Assembly (NCBI RefSeq): GCF_000716335.1
Contig: NZ_KL591007.1
Location: 62,435-126,434 of the forward strand
DNA from: Streptomyces sp. NRRL S-118
GTDB taxonomy: Bacteria; Actinomycetota; Actinomycetes; Streptomycetales; Streptomycetaceae
Direction: 5' to 3'
DNA length: 64,000 bases
A model generated the notes under the pieces. It was not told the DNA's origin and did not search any database. It was given only the letters and a program-made list of their open reading frames with translations. Below are positions 54,922 through 62,929 of the stretch, in pieces; within the stretch, counting starts at the first letter, position 1; each line of letters begins with the position of its first letter. The translations under genes were made by a program, and so were the position numbers.

Positions 54922-56235
54922 TCAGGGGAGCGCGCTCAGCGGCACCTCGTAGGGTGACCCCGCGTTGACCGTCTCCGGGTCGAAGGCCCCGGTCAGGGCG
55001 TAGCGCGCGGCGATCTCCGCGCGCTCCCCGGGCGGGATCACGTCGTCGATGTCGGTGAAGCCGTCCGGCGCGCGCTCATGGGCCAGGTTGATGACGACCT
55101 CCGGGCCGAGGCGCCGGTTGGCGCGCTGCAGCTCCGTCATGGCGGGGAGCCGGTCCCGCTCGTAGGCGGCGAGGGCCTCGGCGGGGTCGCGGTGCCGGGC
55201 CATGGCGTGGGCCAGTGCCCGGGCGTCGACGACGGACTGCGTGGCGCCGTTGGAGCCGATGGGATACATGGCGTGGGCGGCGTCGCCGACCAGGGTGGTG
55301 CGGCCGTGGCTCCAGCGGGTGAGGGGCTCGCGGTCGACCATGGGGTACTCGTAGGCGCCGGCGCAGGCGCGCAGCACCTCGGGGACGCTGACGCCGTCGA
55401 ACTCCCAGCCTTCGTAGTGGTGGAGGAAGGTGCCGAGGGGGACGGGCCGGTTCCAGTCGCCGCGGGTGGCGGGGTACGAGGCACCGGGGCAGGTGTCGGC
55501 GATGTGGTCGGCGGGCATCGCCAGGGCCCAGTTGACGAGGACCTCGGGCCGGCCGGGGGCCGGGGTGGTCATCGGGTAGACGACGGCCTTCTGCCGGTCG
55601 TCGCCCGCGATGAACATGAAGGCGGGGGCCTTCCGGGCGGGCATCCGGGAGACGCCGCGCCACACGAGCATCCCGGTCCACGGCGGCTCGCCCTCGCCCG
55701 GGTTGAGGGCGGCGCGGACCGCGGAGCGGATGCCGTCGGCGCCGATCAGGACGTCCGGTTCGAGGGAGGCGCGCCCGCGGGTGGCGCCGCAGTGGTGGTC
55801 GAGGCGCACCCGGGGGCGGCCGTCCGGGAGGAGCTCCAGGCCGGTGACGCGGACACCGGCGACGATCGCGGCGGGGCCGAGCCGTTCCCGTACGGCCTCG
55901 GCGAGGGCGAGCTGGAGCCGGCCGCGGTGGACGGACAGCTGGGGCCAGAGGTAGCCGGCGCCCAGGCCGCGCGGCTCGCGGGAGACGAGGCCGCCGGAGC
56001 GGTGGTAGTAGCGCAGCTCGCGGGTGCGTACGGCGCCGGCCTCCAGCCGGTCGAGGACGCCGAGCGCGTCCAGCTCGCGGACGGCGTTGGGCATGATGTT
56101 CAGCCCGGCGCCGACGGGGCGGATCTCGCGGGCGGCCTCGACGACGGTGACGCGCGCGAAGCCGGCGGCGTGCAGCGAGAGCGCGGCGGACAGGCCGGCG
56201 ATGCCGCCGCCTGCGATGAGGATGTGCGGGGTCAT
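54922..56235 (-). CDS. PhzS-like FAD-dependent monooxygenase
   Basis: A 437-residue class-A flavin monooxygenase. The FAD dinucleotide motif is LIAGGGIAGLSAALSLHAAG; DVLIGADGIRSAVRAAL and GDAAHAMYPIGSNGATQSVVDARA are the other FAD-binding blocks. Its run of motifs (GLNIMPNAVRELDALG, PQLSVHRGRLQLALAEAVRERLG, YPMVDREPLTRWSHGRTTL) closely resembles PhzS of Pseudomonas, the hydroxylase making pyocyanin. No phenazine genes are present, so the substrate is a different aromatic or heteroaromatic. ATG 56235 has CAGGAGCG upstream. Last gene of the cluster operon, 13 bases after the PrnB-like gene. Confidence 0.85.
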   Translation of the reverse strand: MTPHILIAGGGIAGLSAALSLHAAGFARVTVVEAAREIRPVGAGLNIMPNAVRELDALGVLDRLEAGAVRTRELRYYHRSGGLVSREPRGLGAGYLWPQLSVHRGRLQLALAEAVRERLGPAAIVAGVRVTGLELLPDGRPRVRLDHHCGATRGRASLEPDVLIGADGIRSAVRAALNPGEGEPPWTGMLVWRGVSRMPARKAPAFMFIAGDDRQKAVVYPMTTPAPGRPEVLVNWALAMPADHIADTCPGASYPATRGDWNRPVPLGTFLHHYEGWEFDGVSVPEVLRACAGAYEYPMVDREPLTRWSHGRTTLVGDAAHAMYPIGSNGATQSVVDARALAHAMARHRDPAEALAAYERDRLPAMTELQRANRRLGPEVVINLAHERAPDGFTDIDDVIPPGERAEIAARYALTGAFDPETVNAGSPYEVPLSALP

Positions 56236-56248
56236 GGGCGCGCTCCTG

Positions 56249-57436
56249 TCAGGCGGCCGGGGCAGGCGTGCCGGCCTCCGGGAGGCGGGCCGCGACGGCG
56301 GGGACGGGCTGTGCCGCGACGGCCGCGGGGCGGGGGTGTTCGACCGACCGGCGCACCAGCGTCTCGTTGTCCCGCGTCAGGTCGAGCACCTCGCGCAGCA
56401 GCGCCACCGGGGCGCCGCCGCTGCCCTCGTCGTACAGGCGCAGGTCGTCACTGTAGGCCTTGCGGGCGATGCCGATGTGGCGGGCCCGGAAGGTCTTGAG
56501 GATGCGCAGCACCCGCGCGAGCGAGCGGGCGGAGGCGATCAGCTCGGGCGGCAGCCGGTGCACGGTCTCCCAGCTCAGCGCGGCGGACAGCTTGCTGACG
56601 GCGGAGACGCCGCCCCGGTGGGCCGCGTGGAAGGCGCGCCACGACGGCAGGCTGTACGCGACGGACTCGTCGAGGAAGGCGTCGTACGCCGGGTCGGAGC
56701 GGTCGCACTGCCACAGCGTCAGGTCGACCGGCCAGAGCGGGACCTGTGCGGCGGCCGGGCCGAGGTAGTCGCGGCCCGCCACGTCGATCTCCTCGAAGTA
56801 CGGGCGCAGCGTCCGCGCGAAGTACTCGGGCGAGACGTTGGCGACGGTGAAGTCGATGGAGTCGACCATCGCCTGGACGTGCATCGCGGTGCGGTCCAGC
56901 GCGAGGGCGAAGCCCGGGTCGTACGGTTCGAGGCGGGCGAGGCCGGTACAGGTGCCGAGGGCGGCGACGAGGCTGGGGAAGACCATCCGGACGGCCTCCT
57001 GGAGGTGGGCCTCCATCTCGTGTCCGGTGTACATCCGCCGGCGCCGGCCGGGCGGGTTCCAGGTGGTGTAGTGGTGCACGGTGTCGCGGGGCACCATGTC
57101 GGTGCGGCGGGCCAGTTCCTCCAGCACCGGCAGGATCTCGGGGACGGCCGCGACGGGCTCGGTGCCGTGCCGCTTCAGCGAGCCGAGCAGCATGCCGATG
57201 TCCCGCATGCCGGCGAGGGCCTCGACGATGCTCCATTCGGCGACCCGGTCGGGGTCGGGGACGAGCGTGCGCAGGGCGACGGTGAGCGCGGGGACGTCGG
57301 CGTCGCGGTTCATCGCGGGGAGCGCGGCGAGCAGCGGATCGGCGCCGAGCGGGTCGGCGGCCCGTATCTCGGCTATGCGGTAGCGCGGTTCGGTCGTGGT
57401 ATCCAGACCGGGCGCGACAAGGTCGTACAGGGTCAA
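56249..57436 (-). CDS. PrnB-like protein (indoleamine-2,3-dioxygenase superfamily)
   Basis: A 395-residue protein matching the PrnB/monodechloroaminopyrrolnitrin-synthase-like family, in the same haem superfamily as indoleamine 2,3-dioxygenase. Recognisable parts are RDTVHHYTTWNPPGRRRRMYTGHEM, cited as HHYTTWNPPG and RRMYTGHEMEAHLQEAV; SPEYFARTLRPYFEEIDVAG; PLWPVDLTLWQCD; and the likely proximal haem histidine His320 in ILKTFRARHIGIARKAY, close to His313 of PrnB. TTG 57436 is chosen because GAGGGGG precedes it. The last 30 residues are Ala/Pro-rich. It likely performs an oxidative rearrangement of an indole or related aromatic amine. Confidence 0.75.
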   Translation of the reverse strand: MTLYDLVAPGLDTTTEPRYRIAEIRAADPLGADPLLAALPAMNRDADVPALTVALRTLVPDPDRVAEWSIVEALAGMRDIGMLLGSLKRHGTEPVAAVPEILPVLEELARRTDMVPRDTVHHYTTWNPPGRRRRMYTGHEMEAHLQEAVRMVFPSLVAALGTCTGLARLEPYDPGFALALDRTAMHVQAMVDSIDFTVANVSPEYFARTLRPYFEEIDVAGRDYLGPAAAQVPLWPVDLTLWQCDRSDPAYDAFLDESVAYSLPSWRAFHAAHRGGVSAVSKLSAALSWETVHRLPPELIASARSLARVLRILKTFRARHIGIARKAYSDDLRLYDEGSGGAPVALLREVLDLTRDNETLVRRSVEHPRPAAVAAQPVPAVAARLPEAGTPAPAA

Positions 57437-57522
57437 GGCAAGCCCCCTCGGGCAGTCTCGGGTCGGTCGGTGGCGACGGGCCGCTCGGTCAGGGCGGTCA
57501 CGAGTCCGCTCGGTCGGGCGGG

Positions 57523-57592
57523 CACGCGGTCGCGGGGCCACGCGATCGCGGGGTCACGCGATGACGGGGTCCGGGTCACGCGGTCACGGGAT
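57523..57592. repeat. 16-bp tandem repeats between MFS and PrnB-like genes
   Basis: Four units of CACGCGRTCGCGGGGY type lie at 57523-57538, 57539-57554, 57555-57570 and 57577-57592, with 6 bases between the third and fourth. They fill the intergenic region of the cluster operon and end exactly at the stop codon of the MFS gene. Degraded CGGTC units extend upstream to about 57460. Confidence 0.75.
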
Positions 57593-59001
57593 CACCGCGG
57601 GTCGCCCACCCGGTCCTGGCGCGGCGGCGCCGGTACGGGCGCGGGCGGGCCCAGCCGTACGGAGAGCAGTGCGGCCACCGCCGCGAAGGCCGCGCCGGTG
57701 AGCAGCGCGGCCTGGAAGCCGGCCGTCGCGGTGGCGGGGTCCGCCGCGTCCGTACGGGAGGTGGCGACGGCCACCAGGACGGCGAGCCCCAGGACGGAGC
57801 CGAACTGCTGGCTGGTGTTGATGAGGCCGGAGGCCAGGCCCGTCTCCTCGAGCGAGGCCTCGGCGGTGGCGGCCACGTTGGTGGTGACCATGACCAGCGG
57901 CAGGGCGGCACCCAGCAGGAGGCTGGGTGCGAGGACGGTGGTGAAGAAGGTGCCGTCGGCGCTGAGGACCAGGGCGAGCCAGACCATGCCGGCGAGGAGC
58001 AGCCCGAAGCCGAGGGCCGCGGTGGCGCGCAGCCCGAGGCGGGCGATGACGCGCCCGGTCTGCGGGGCGGTGGCCACGACGACGACGGACAGCGGCAGCA
58101 GCCCGAGGCCGCCGGCCAGCGGCGAGTGGTCCAGCACGCTCTGGAGGTAGAGGCTGACGAGGAAGAACATCGGGAACAGCGCCATCTGGGCGAGGGCGCC
58201 CAGGCAGTTGGCGAGCCGCAGCGCGGGGCGCCGGAGCACGGCGGGCGGCACCAGCGGCCGTGCGGCGCGGGTCTCCACCACCGCGAAGGCCGCCAGCAGG
58301 ACCACGCCCGCCGCGCCGGCGGGGAGGCTGCGCCCGACGAGTGCGTACGCGACCAGGCCGAGGCCGCCGGTGACGGTGAGCGCGCCGAGGAGGTCGAAGC
58401 CCCGCCCGGTCCCGGGCGTGCCCGGCGGACCGTGGGCGGGGCTCCGGCCGTCGAGCAGCCGCAGCGCGAGGGCGCCGAGCAGCGCGGCGACGGCGACGTT
58501 GAGCCAGAAGGTGGAGCGCCAGCCGAGCAGATCGGTGAGGACGCCGCCGAGGACGGTGCCGAGCACCCCGCCGAGGCCGCCCATCGCGGCGAACGCGCCG
58601 AGCGCCTTGTGCCGGGCGGGCCCGTCCGGGAACAGGAGCAGCAGCAGCGCGAAGGCGGCGGCCGCGGCGAAGGCCGCCCCGACACCCTGCGCGGCGCGTG
58701 CGGCGACCAGGGCGCCGGCGGACCGCGCTACCCCGCCGGCGGCGGACGCGGCGGCGAGGAGCACGAGCCCGGCGACGAACAGCCGCCGGTGCCCGACCAG
58801 GTCGGCGGTGCGCCCGCCGAGGAGCAGCAGCCCGCCGAAGGTGATGAGGTAGGCGTTGGCGACCCAGGACAGCCCGGCGGATCCGGAACCCAGGTCGGCC
58901 CCGATCGACGGCAGGGCGACGTTGATGATGGCCGTGTCCATGATCAGCAGCAGCTGGGTGGCCGCGAGCAGCGCGAGCGCACCCCGCAGGGAGCGGTTCA
59001 C
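57592..59001 (-). CDS. MFS drug/metabolite exporter (DHA2-like)
   Basis: A 469-residue major-facilitator transporter. It begins MNRSLRGALALLAATQLLLIMD (GTG start, GTGA overlap with the HpaB-like stop), with the family A-motif GGRTADLVGHRRLFVAG between helices 2 and 3, motif C AAFAAMGGLGGVLGTVLGGVL and 12-14 hydrophobic segments. IINVALPSIGADLGSGSAGLSWVANAYL is typical of EmrB/QacA-type exporters. The coupling to the HpaB-like gene supports export of the cluster's product or self-resistance. Confidence 0.9.
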   Translation of the reverse strand: MNRSLRGALALLAATQLLLIMDTAIINVALPSIGADLGSGSAGLSWVANAYLITFGGLLLLGGRTADLVGHRRLFVAGLVLLAAASAAGGVARSAGALVAARAAQGVGAAFAAAAAFALLLLLFPDGPARHKALGAFAAMGGLGGVLGTVLGGVLTDLLGWRSTFWLNVAVAALLGALALRLLDGRSPAHGPPGTPGTGRGFDLLGALTVTGGLGLVAYALVGRSLPAGAAGVVLLAAFAVVETRAARPLVPPAVLRRPALRLANCLGALAQMALFPMFFLVSLYLQSVLDHSPLAGGLGLLPLSVVVVATAPQTGRVIARLGLRATAALGFGLLLAGMVWLALVLSADGTFFTTVLAPSLLLGAALPLVMVTTNVAATAEASLEETGLASGLINTSQQFGSVLGLAVLVAVATSRTDAADPATATAGFQAALLTGAAFAAVAALLSVRLGPPAPVPAPPRQDRVGDPR

Positions 59002-60449
59002 CTCTGCCGCTCCAGGCCGTAGCCGTCGAGGCAGGCGCGGGCCAGGGACTCGCAGCTGTCCGTGTCGCCCTCCCACGCCTGCTGCATCAGGTAGACGTGC
59101 GGGGCGCCGTGGTAGAAGCGCTCGTACTGCTCGTGGCGGGCGGCGAACTCCGAGCCGAGGGCGTCCCAGGCGAGCTTCAGCAGCTTGACCCGCTCCTCGG
59201 AGGAGGTGCCGGGCGAGCGGATGTACTTGCGGACCAGCGGGCCGAGCTCCGGATGCAGCAGGTCCTCGCCGGAAGCGGGCAGCTGGATGACACCGCCGCC
59301 CGCGAGCAGCTTGATCTCCTGGACGGCCTGCGGATACAGCTCGCCGGCCATGATGCGCTGCGCGAAGGAGATGTCCTTGCCGGGCATCACCCCGCCGCGG
59401 CCCCCGTCGACCTCCTCGTACGACGCCTCGGCGGCCAGGACGAACGCCTTGGCCTGGGCGACCTTGCCCATCAGCCGGCCGATGGCCTGCGTCACGGGCG
59501 GGAGCTGGTAGGTGTTGTTGGCCTTGGTGAGCAGGATCGCGATGCCGGTGAGGAACTCCAGCTTGGTCCAGAAGCGGGTGGCCGCCTGGTGCACGAAGTT
59601 CAGGTAGGCGGGGGTGCGCCACCACATCCGGAACGACACGTCGACGTTCCGGTAGGCGAGGACGCGCTCCCAGGGGACGAACACGTCGTCGCACACGAGG
59701 AGGGCGTCGTTCTCGTCGAAGCGCGAGGAGAGCGGGTTGTCGAAGACGCTGCGCGCCCGCGCCTCGTAGGAGGTGCGGGAGAGGAACTTGAGGCCGGGGG
59801 TGCCGACGGGGAGGGAGAAGCAGACCGCGTGCTCGACGTCCTGCGGGGCGAGCGGCTCGATGGTGCCGACGATGACCTCGTTGCCGAAGACGGCCGCGGT
59901 GCCGATCATCTTGGCGCCGCGCACCACGATCCCGCCGTCCTTCTCGGCGACGACCTTCACCACCAGGTCGTCCTCCTCCTGCTCGGAGGCGGCGCGGGTG
60001 CGGTCGATCTGCGGGTTGGTGAGGGTGAAGGTGGGGTACAGGTCGCCCTCGGCGAGCCGCCGGTGGTAGGCGAGGGCAGCGGCGGAACCGTCGTACGCCT
60101 CGGTCCTGAACACCTGCGGCAGGGCGGCGAACCCGGCGGCGCCGCCCGCCATGCAGTCGGGGGTACGGCCCAGGAAGCCGAAGCTCGCCTCCGACCAGAC
60201 CTTGTACGCCCGGCGGCGGGCGACGAGGTCCTCGTACGAGCGGGGAACGGCGTACGCGCGGTGCACACCGCCCTGGGTGAGGACCGGGGTGTGCTCGGAA
60301 TCGTGGGCCAGGTCGTACAGCCGCGCGAGGGATGCGGCGGTGTTGCGGAAGGCGGGATGCGCGGTGACGTCCGCCACGCGCTCGCCGTCGAGCCATATCT
60401 CGCGCCCGTCGCGCAGCGACGCCAGATACTCCTGACCGGACCTGGTCAC
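58998..60449 (-). CDS. HpaB-like FADH2-dependent oxygenase with altered active site
   Basis: A 483-residue member of the 4-hydroxyphenylacetate 3-monooxygenase oxygenase-component family, which uses FADH2 from a separate reductase. Typical parts are ADVTAHPAFRNTAAS, RRRAYKVWSEASFGFLGRTPD and the FAD loop LTNPQIDRT. Of the three residues that contact the phenol in HpaB (Arg-Tyr in RxPDY and a His before xxNPxIDR), Arg95 is kept but Tyr is Cys99 and His is Phe141. No reductase gene is in the cluster. GTG 60449 has AAGAGGAG upstream; first gene of the operon. Confidence 0.85.
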   Translation of the reverse strand: MTRSGQEYLASLRDGREIWLDGERVADVTAHPAFRNTAASLARLYDLAHDSEHTPVLTQGGVHRAYAVPRSYEDLVARRRAYKVWSEASFGFLGRTPDCMAGGAAGFAALPQVFRTEAYDGSAAALAYHRRLAEGDLYPTFTLTNPQIDRTRAASEQEEDDLVVKVVAEKDGGIVVRGAKMIGTAAVFGNEVIVGTIEPLAPQDVEHAVCFSLPVGTPGLKFLSRTSYEARARSVFDNPLSSRFDENDALLVCDDVFVPWERVLAYRNVDVSFRMWWRTPAYLNFVHQAATRFWTKLEFLTGIAILLTKANNTYQLPPVTQAIGRLMGKVAQAKAFVLAAEASYEEVDGGRGGVMPGKDISFAQRIMAGELYPQAVQEIKLLAGGGVIQLPASGEDLLHPELGPLVRKYIRSPGTSSEERVKLLKLAWDALGSEFAARHEQYERFYHGAPHVYLMQQAWEGDTDSCESLARACLDGYGLERQR

Positions 60450-60520
60450 CTGTTCTCCTCTTGCGGTTCGTCATTGCCGCAGCAGAGCCTGTCCGGCCGT
60501 ACCCGGCCGGGGCAATGAAC

Positions 60521-60578
60521 GACCGTCCAGCGGTCCTTAAGAACCGGCCAGTGCGGTTCTGGCCATACCGGCCGGTAT
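60521..60578. promoter_or_regulatory. Candidate operators of the cluster operon
   Basis: The 203-bp gap upstream of the HpaB-like gene contains GACCG-TCCAG-CGGTC (60521-60535) and a perfect 14-bp palindrome ATACCGGCCGGTAT (60565-60578), plus repeated CCGGCC. These are candidate sites for the adjacent AraC regulator or another factor. Confidence 0.4.
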
Positions 60579-60652
60579 CGGGCCGGGATCCGGCCGTTTT
60601 CCGCAAGCGCGGTGAACCGGCGCCGGGACGACCGGGGACCCGGCGGCCGGGC

Positions 60653-61618
60653 TCAGGCGGCGGCCGTGCTCGTGCGGTACTCCCCCGGAGTCACCCCGAA
60701 CCACTTGCGGAAGGCCAGGTGGAAGCCGACCGCGCTCTGGTAGCCCACCCGCCGCGGCACCGCCGACTGCGGCAGTGACGTTTCGCCCAGCAGGCGCGCC
60801 GCCTCCTGCATGCGCCGCCCGGTCAGATGGCGGGCCGGGGCCTCGCCGACCAGTTCACGGAACGCGGCGGTGAAGGCGGAGCGGGACATGCCGACCTCCT
60901 TGGCGAGCGACTCGATGGTCCACGGCTCGGCGAACCTGGTCGCGATCATCACCATCGCCCGGCTGATCCCGGGGTGGCGCAGCACCGGCAGGGACGCCGG
61001 GTTCTCGGTGAGCTCGCGCAGCAGCGGACGCAGCGCCAGCACCAGCGCCATCTCGAACGCGCGCAGCGTGATGAGCCGGTCGCCGGGCCCGACGGGCCGG
61101 TCCGGCGCGGCCAGCAGCCGCAGGGTGTCCCGCAGCAGTGGTTCGCGGCCGACCTGCGAGCCGTCCAGGACGAGCACCCACGGCAGCGCCTTGTACAGGC
61201 CGGTGGCGGCGCTGTCGTCGTAGTGCAGCCCGGCGCACAGCAGCCGGCTCTCCGGTCCGGACCCGGAGATGCGGATCTCGCCGGAGGTGCCGGGCTGCCG
61301 CTCGGGCAGCACCGCCTTGAGCGGCACGCCCTGGCGTCCGGGCCGGTCGGACAGCCGGTGCGCGGTGCCCGTCGGGAAGACGGCGAGGTCCCCCGTGTGC
61401 AGCTCCTGCGGGGGCTGTCCCTCGGCGGTGATCCAGCAGCCGCCCTCGACGATGTAGTGCAGTACGGCGCAGCCCTGCTCGGCGTCGCCCTCGATGGCCC
61501 ACGGGGCGCTGACGTGCCAGCGGCTGTCGAAGACCCCGGTCAGGCGCAGCGGCTGCAGCAGCTCGCTGAGGAGGTCGTCACCGTCGGTGCGTACTTGCTC
61601 GGTGCGTACGGTGTCCAT
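60653..61618 (-). CDS. AraC-family transcriptional regulator (Cupin_6 type)
   Basis: A 321-residue regulator with an N-terminal cupin (AVLHYIVEGGCWITAEGQPPQELHTGDLAVFPTGTAHRLSD, noted as VEGGCWITAEG and GDLAVFPTGTAH) and a C-terminal AraC DNA-binding domain of two helix-turn-helix motifs: WTIESLAKEVGMSRSAFTAAFRELVGE and SLPQSAVPRRVGYQSAVGFHLAFRKWFGVTPGEYR. Such AraC/cupin proteins control nearby metabolic genes on binding a small ligand. It lies directly upstream of the HpaB operon on the same strand and is divergent from the NmrA-type gene, so it is the likely cluster regulator. Confidence 0.92.
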   Translation of the reverse strand: MDTVRTEQVRTDGDDLLSELLQPLRLTGVFDSRWHVSAPWAIEGDAEQGCAVLHYIVEGGCWITAEGQPPQELHTGDLAVFPTGTAHRLSDRPGRQGVPLKAVLPERQPGTSGEIRISGSGPESRLLCAGLHYDDSAATGLYKALPWVLVLDGSQVGREPLLRDTLRLLAAPDRPVGPGDRLITLRAFEMALVLALRPLLRELTENPASLPVLRHPGISRAMVMIATRFAEPWTIESLAKEVGMSRSAFTAAFRELVGEAPARHLTGRRMQEAARLLGETSLPQSAVPRRVGYQSAVGFHLAFRKWFGVTPGEYRTSTAAA

Positions 61619-61735
61619 GGACGATCCTTCAACCCCCGCCCCGGTTTGTTAATTGATCGGCCAAAGCCGTCGCCGCCAGCCTGTGGAGTGCCGTTTCGGC
61701 AGCAGTCACACCCTATCGAAGGGCCTTTCAGGCAC

Positions 61736-62710
61736 ATGTCGGATCACCTTTCCCAGCCCATGCAGGCGCCCAGGACGCCCTCGCAGATGCGGGTCGCGGT
61801 CGTCGGTGCGACCGGTTTCCAGGGCGGCGCGGTCGCCCGGCTCCTGGCCGAGCGCCACCACCGGGTCCGTACGCTCACCCGCCGCCCCGACGGCGACCGG
61901 CCGCCGCTGCCGGGCGTCTCCTTCGCCTCCGGCGACCTCGGCAACGCCGAGGACGTCCGGCAGCTGTTCGACGGAGCGACGCACGCGGCGGTGGTGCTGC
62001 CGCTGGTGTACGAGCCGGAGCGGGTGCGCCGGTACGCGCGGAACGTCGCGGCCGCGGCCCTGGACGCCGGCGTGCGCCGTCTGGTGTACAACGCCAACAC
62101 CCGCCTCCCCTCCGTCACCACCGATGTGGCGGCGTTCGAGACGCGCCGCATCGCCGAGGAGGTCCTGCGCGACAGCGGCGTACCGCTGGTGGTGCTGCGC
62201 CCGCCGGTCTACCTGGACAACCTCTTCAGCCCGTGGAACGGTCCGGCGCTGGTGAACGACGGCGTGCTCGCCTATCCGCTGCCCGCGCACACGCCGACCG
62301 CGTGGCTGTCCCACCGGGACCTGGCGGAGGCGGTGCTGGGGGCGCTCACCGCGGACGGCGTGGAGGGACGGACGTTCGACATCGGCGGTGCGCGGTCCCT
62401 GACGGGCGAGCAGCTGGCGGAGGCTTTCGGGCAGGGCCTCGGGCGTGCCGTGCGCTACCGGGCGCTGGACCCGGACGCCTTCGAGCGGGGCCTGGCCCCG
62501 GTCCTCGGGCCGGTCGCGGCGGCCGGTGTGGCGGGCATCTACCACTACATGGCGTCGGGCGAGGACCCGCTGCTGATGGCGGGCGACGACGGTGCCTGGG
62601 CCGAGGCGCTGTCGGTGCGCCCGGCGCCGGTCGACGAGTGGGTGACCCGTCAGCCGTGGCAGGTCTGGGCGAACGACCCGGAGGAGCAGGACGCCCAGTC
62701 CCCGGCGTGA
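61736..62710 (+). CDS. NmrA-family NAD(P)-binding protein
   Basis: A 324-residue atypical short-chain dehydrogenase of the NmrA type. The nucleotide motif is VGATGFQGGAVARLLAERHH, followed by VRTLTRRPDGDRP, RRLVYNANTRLPS, PLVVLRPPVYLDNL and YPLPAHTPTAWLSHRDLAEAVLGAL. These proteins may be reductases or redox sensors; a reductase acting on the cluster's intermediate is plausible. The start ATG 61736 lacks a strong ribosome site; ATG 61760 is an alternative. It diverges from the AraC gene across 117 bases. Confidence 0.85.
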   Translation: MSDHLSQPMQAPRTPSQMRVAVVGATGFQGGAVARLLAERHHRVRTLTRRPDGDRPPLPGVSFASGDLGNAEDVRQLFDGATHAAVVLPLVYEPERVRRYARNVAAAALDAGVRRLVYNANTRLPSVTTDVAAFETRRIAEEVLRDSGVPLVVLRPPVYLDNLFSPWNGPALVNDGVLAYPLPAHTPTAWLSHRDLAEAVLGALTADGVEGRTFDIGGARSLTGEQLAEAFGQGLGRAVRYRALDPDAFERGLAPVLGPVAAAGVAGIYHYMASGEDPLLMAGDDGAWAEALSVRPAPVDEWVTRQPWQVWANDPEEQDAQSPA

Positions 62711-62860
62711 ACGGGTCCCGTCACCGGCGTGAGCACGGGTCCGATCACCGCTGCGATCACCCGTTCGGCGGTAACCGGCCAACCGGTCCCGGAATCAACC
62801 ATACGGGGCCGGTTTCCCGTTTCCCGGTTACGCCGGAGTAGTTAACATCGCGCCGGATTG

Positions 62861-62877
62861 CCCACCCGAAGGGTGGG
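62861..62877. terminator. Hairpin between the NmrA-type gene and glgE
   Basis: CCCACCC (62861-62867) and GGGTGGG (62871-62877) form a 7-bp stem with a 3-nt loop. A wider inverted repeat GTAACCGG (62771)/CCGGTTAC (62824) also lies in this 219-bp gap, which also holds the glgE promoter. Confidence 0.45.
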
Positions 62878-62929
62878 GGAAGGCTGTTGCGGTACCCGCC
62901 CACCCGAGTGAACCCGGACAGGAGCGGTG

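Noticed and set aside
54922..57436. Pyrrolnitrin or phenazine cluster
   Set aside because: Only a PrnB-like and a PhzS-like gene are present. The halogenases PrnA and PrnC, the oxygenase PrnD and the phenazine core genes are missing.
57523..57592. CRISPR array
   Set aside because: The repeats are 16 bp, directly adjacent with no unique spacers, and no cas genes are near.
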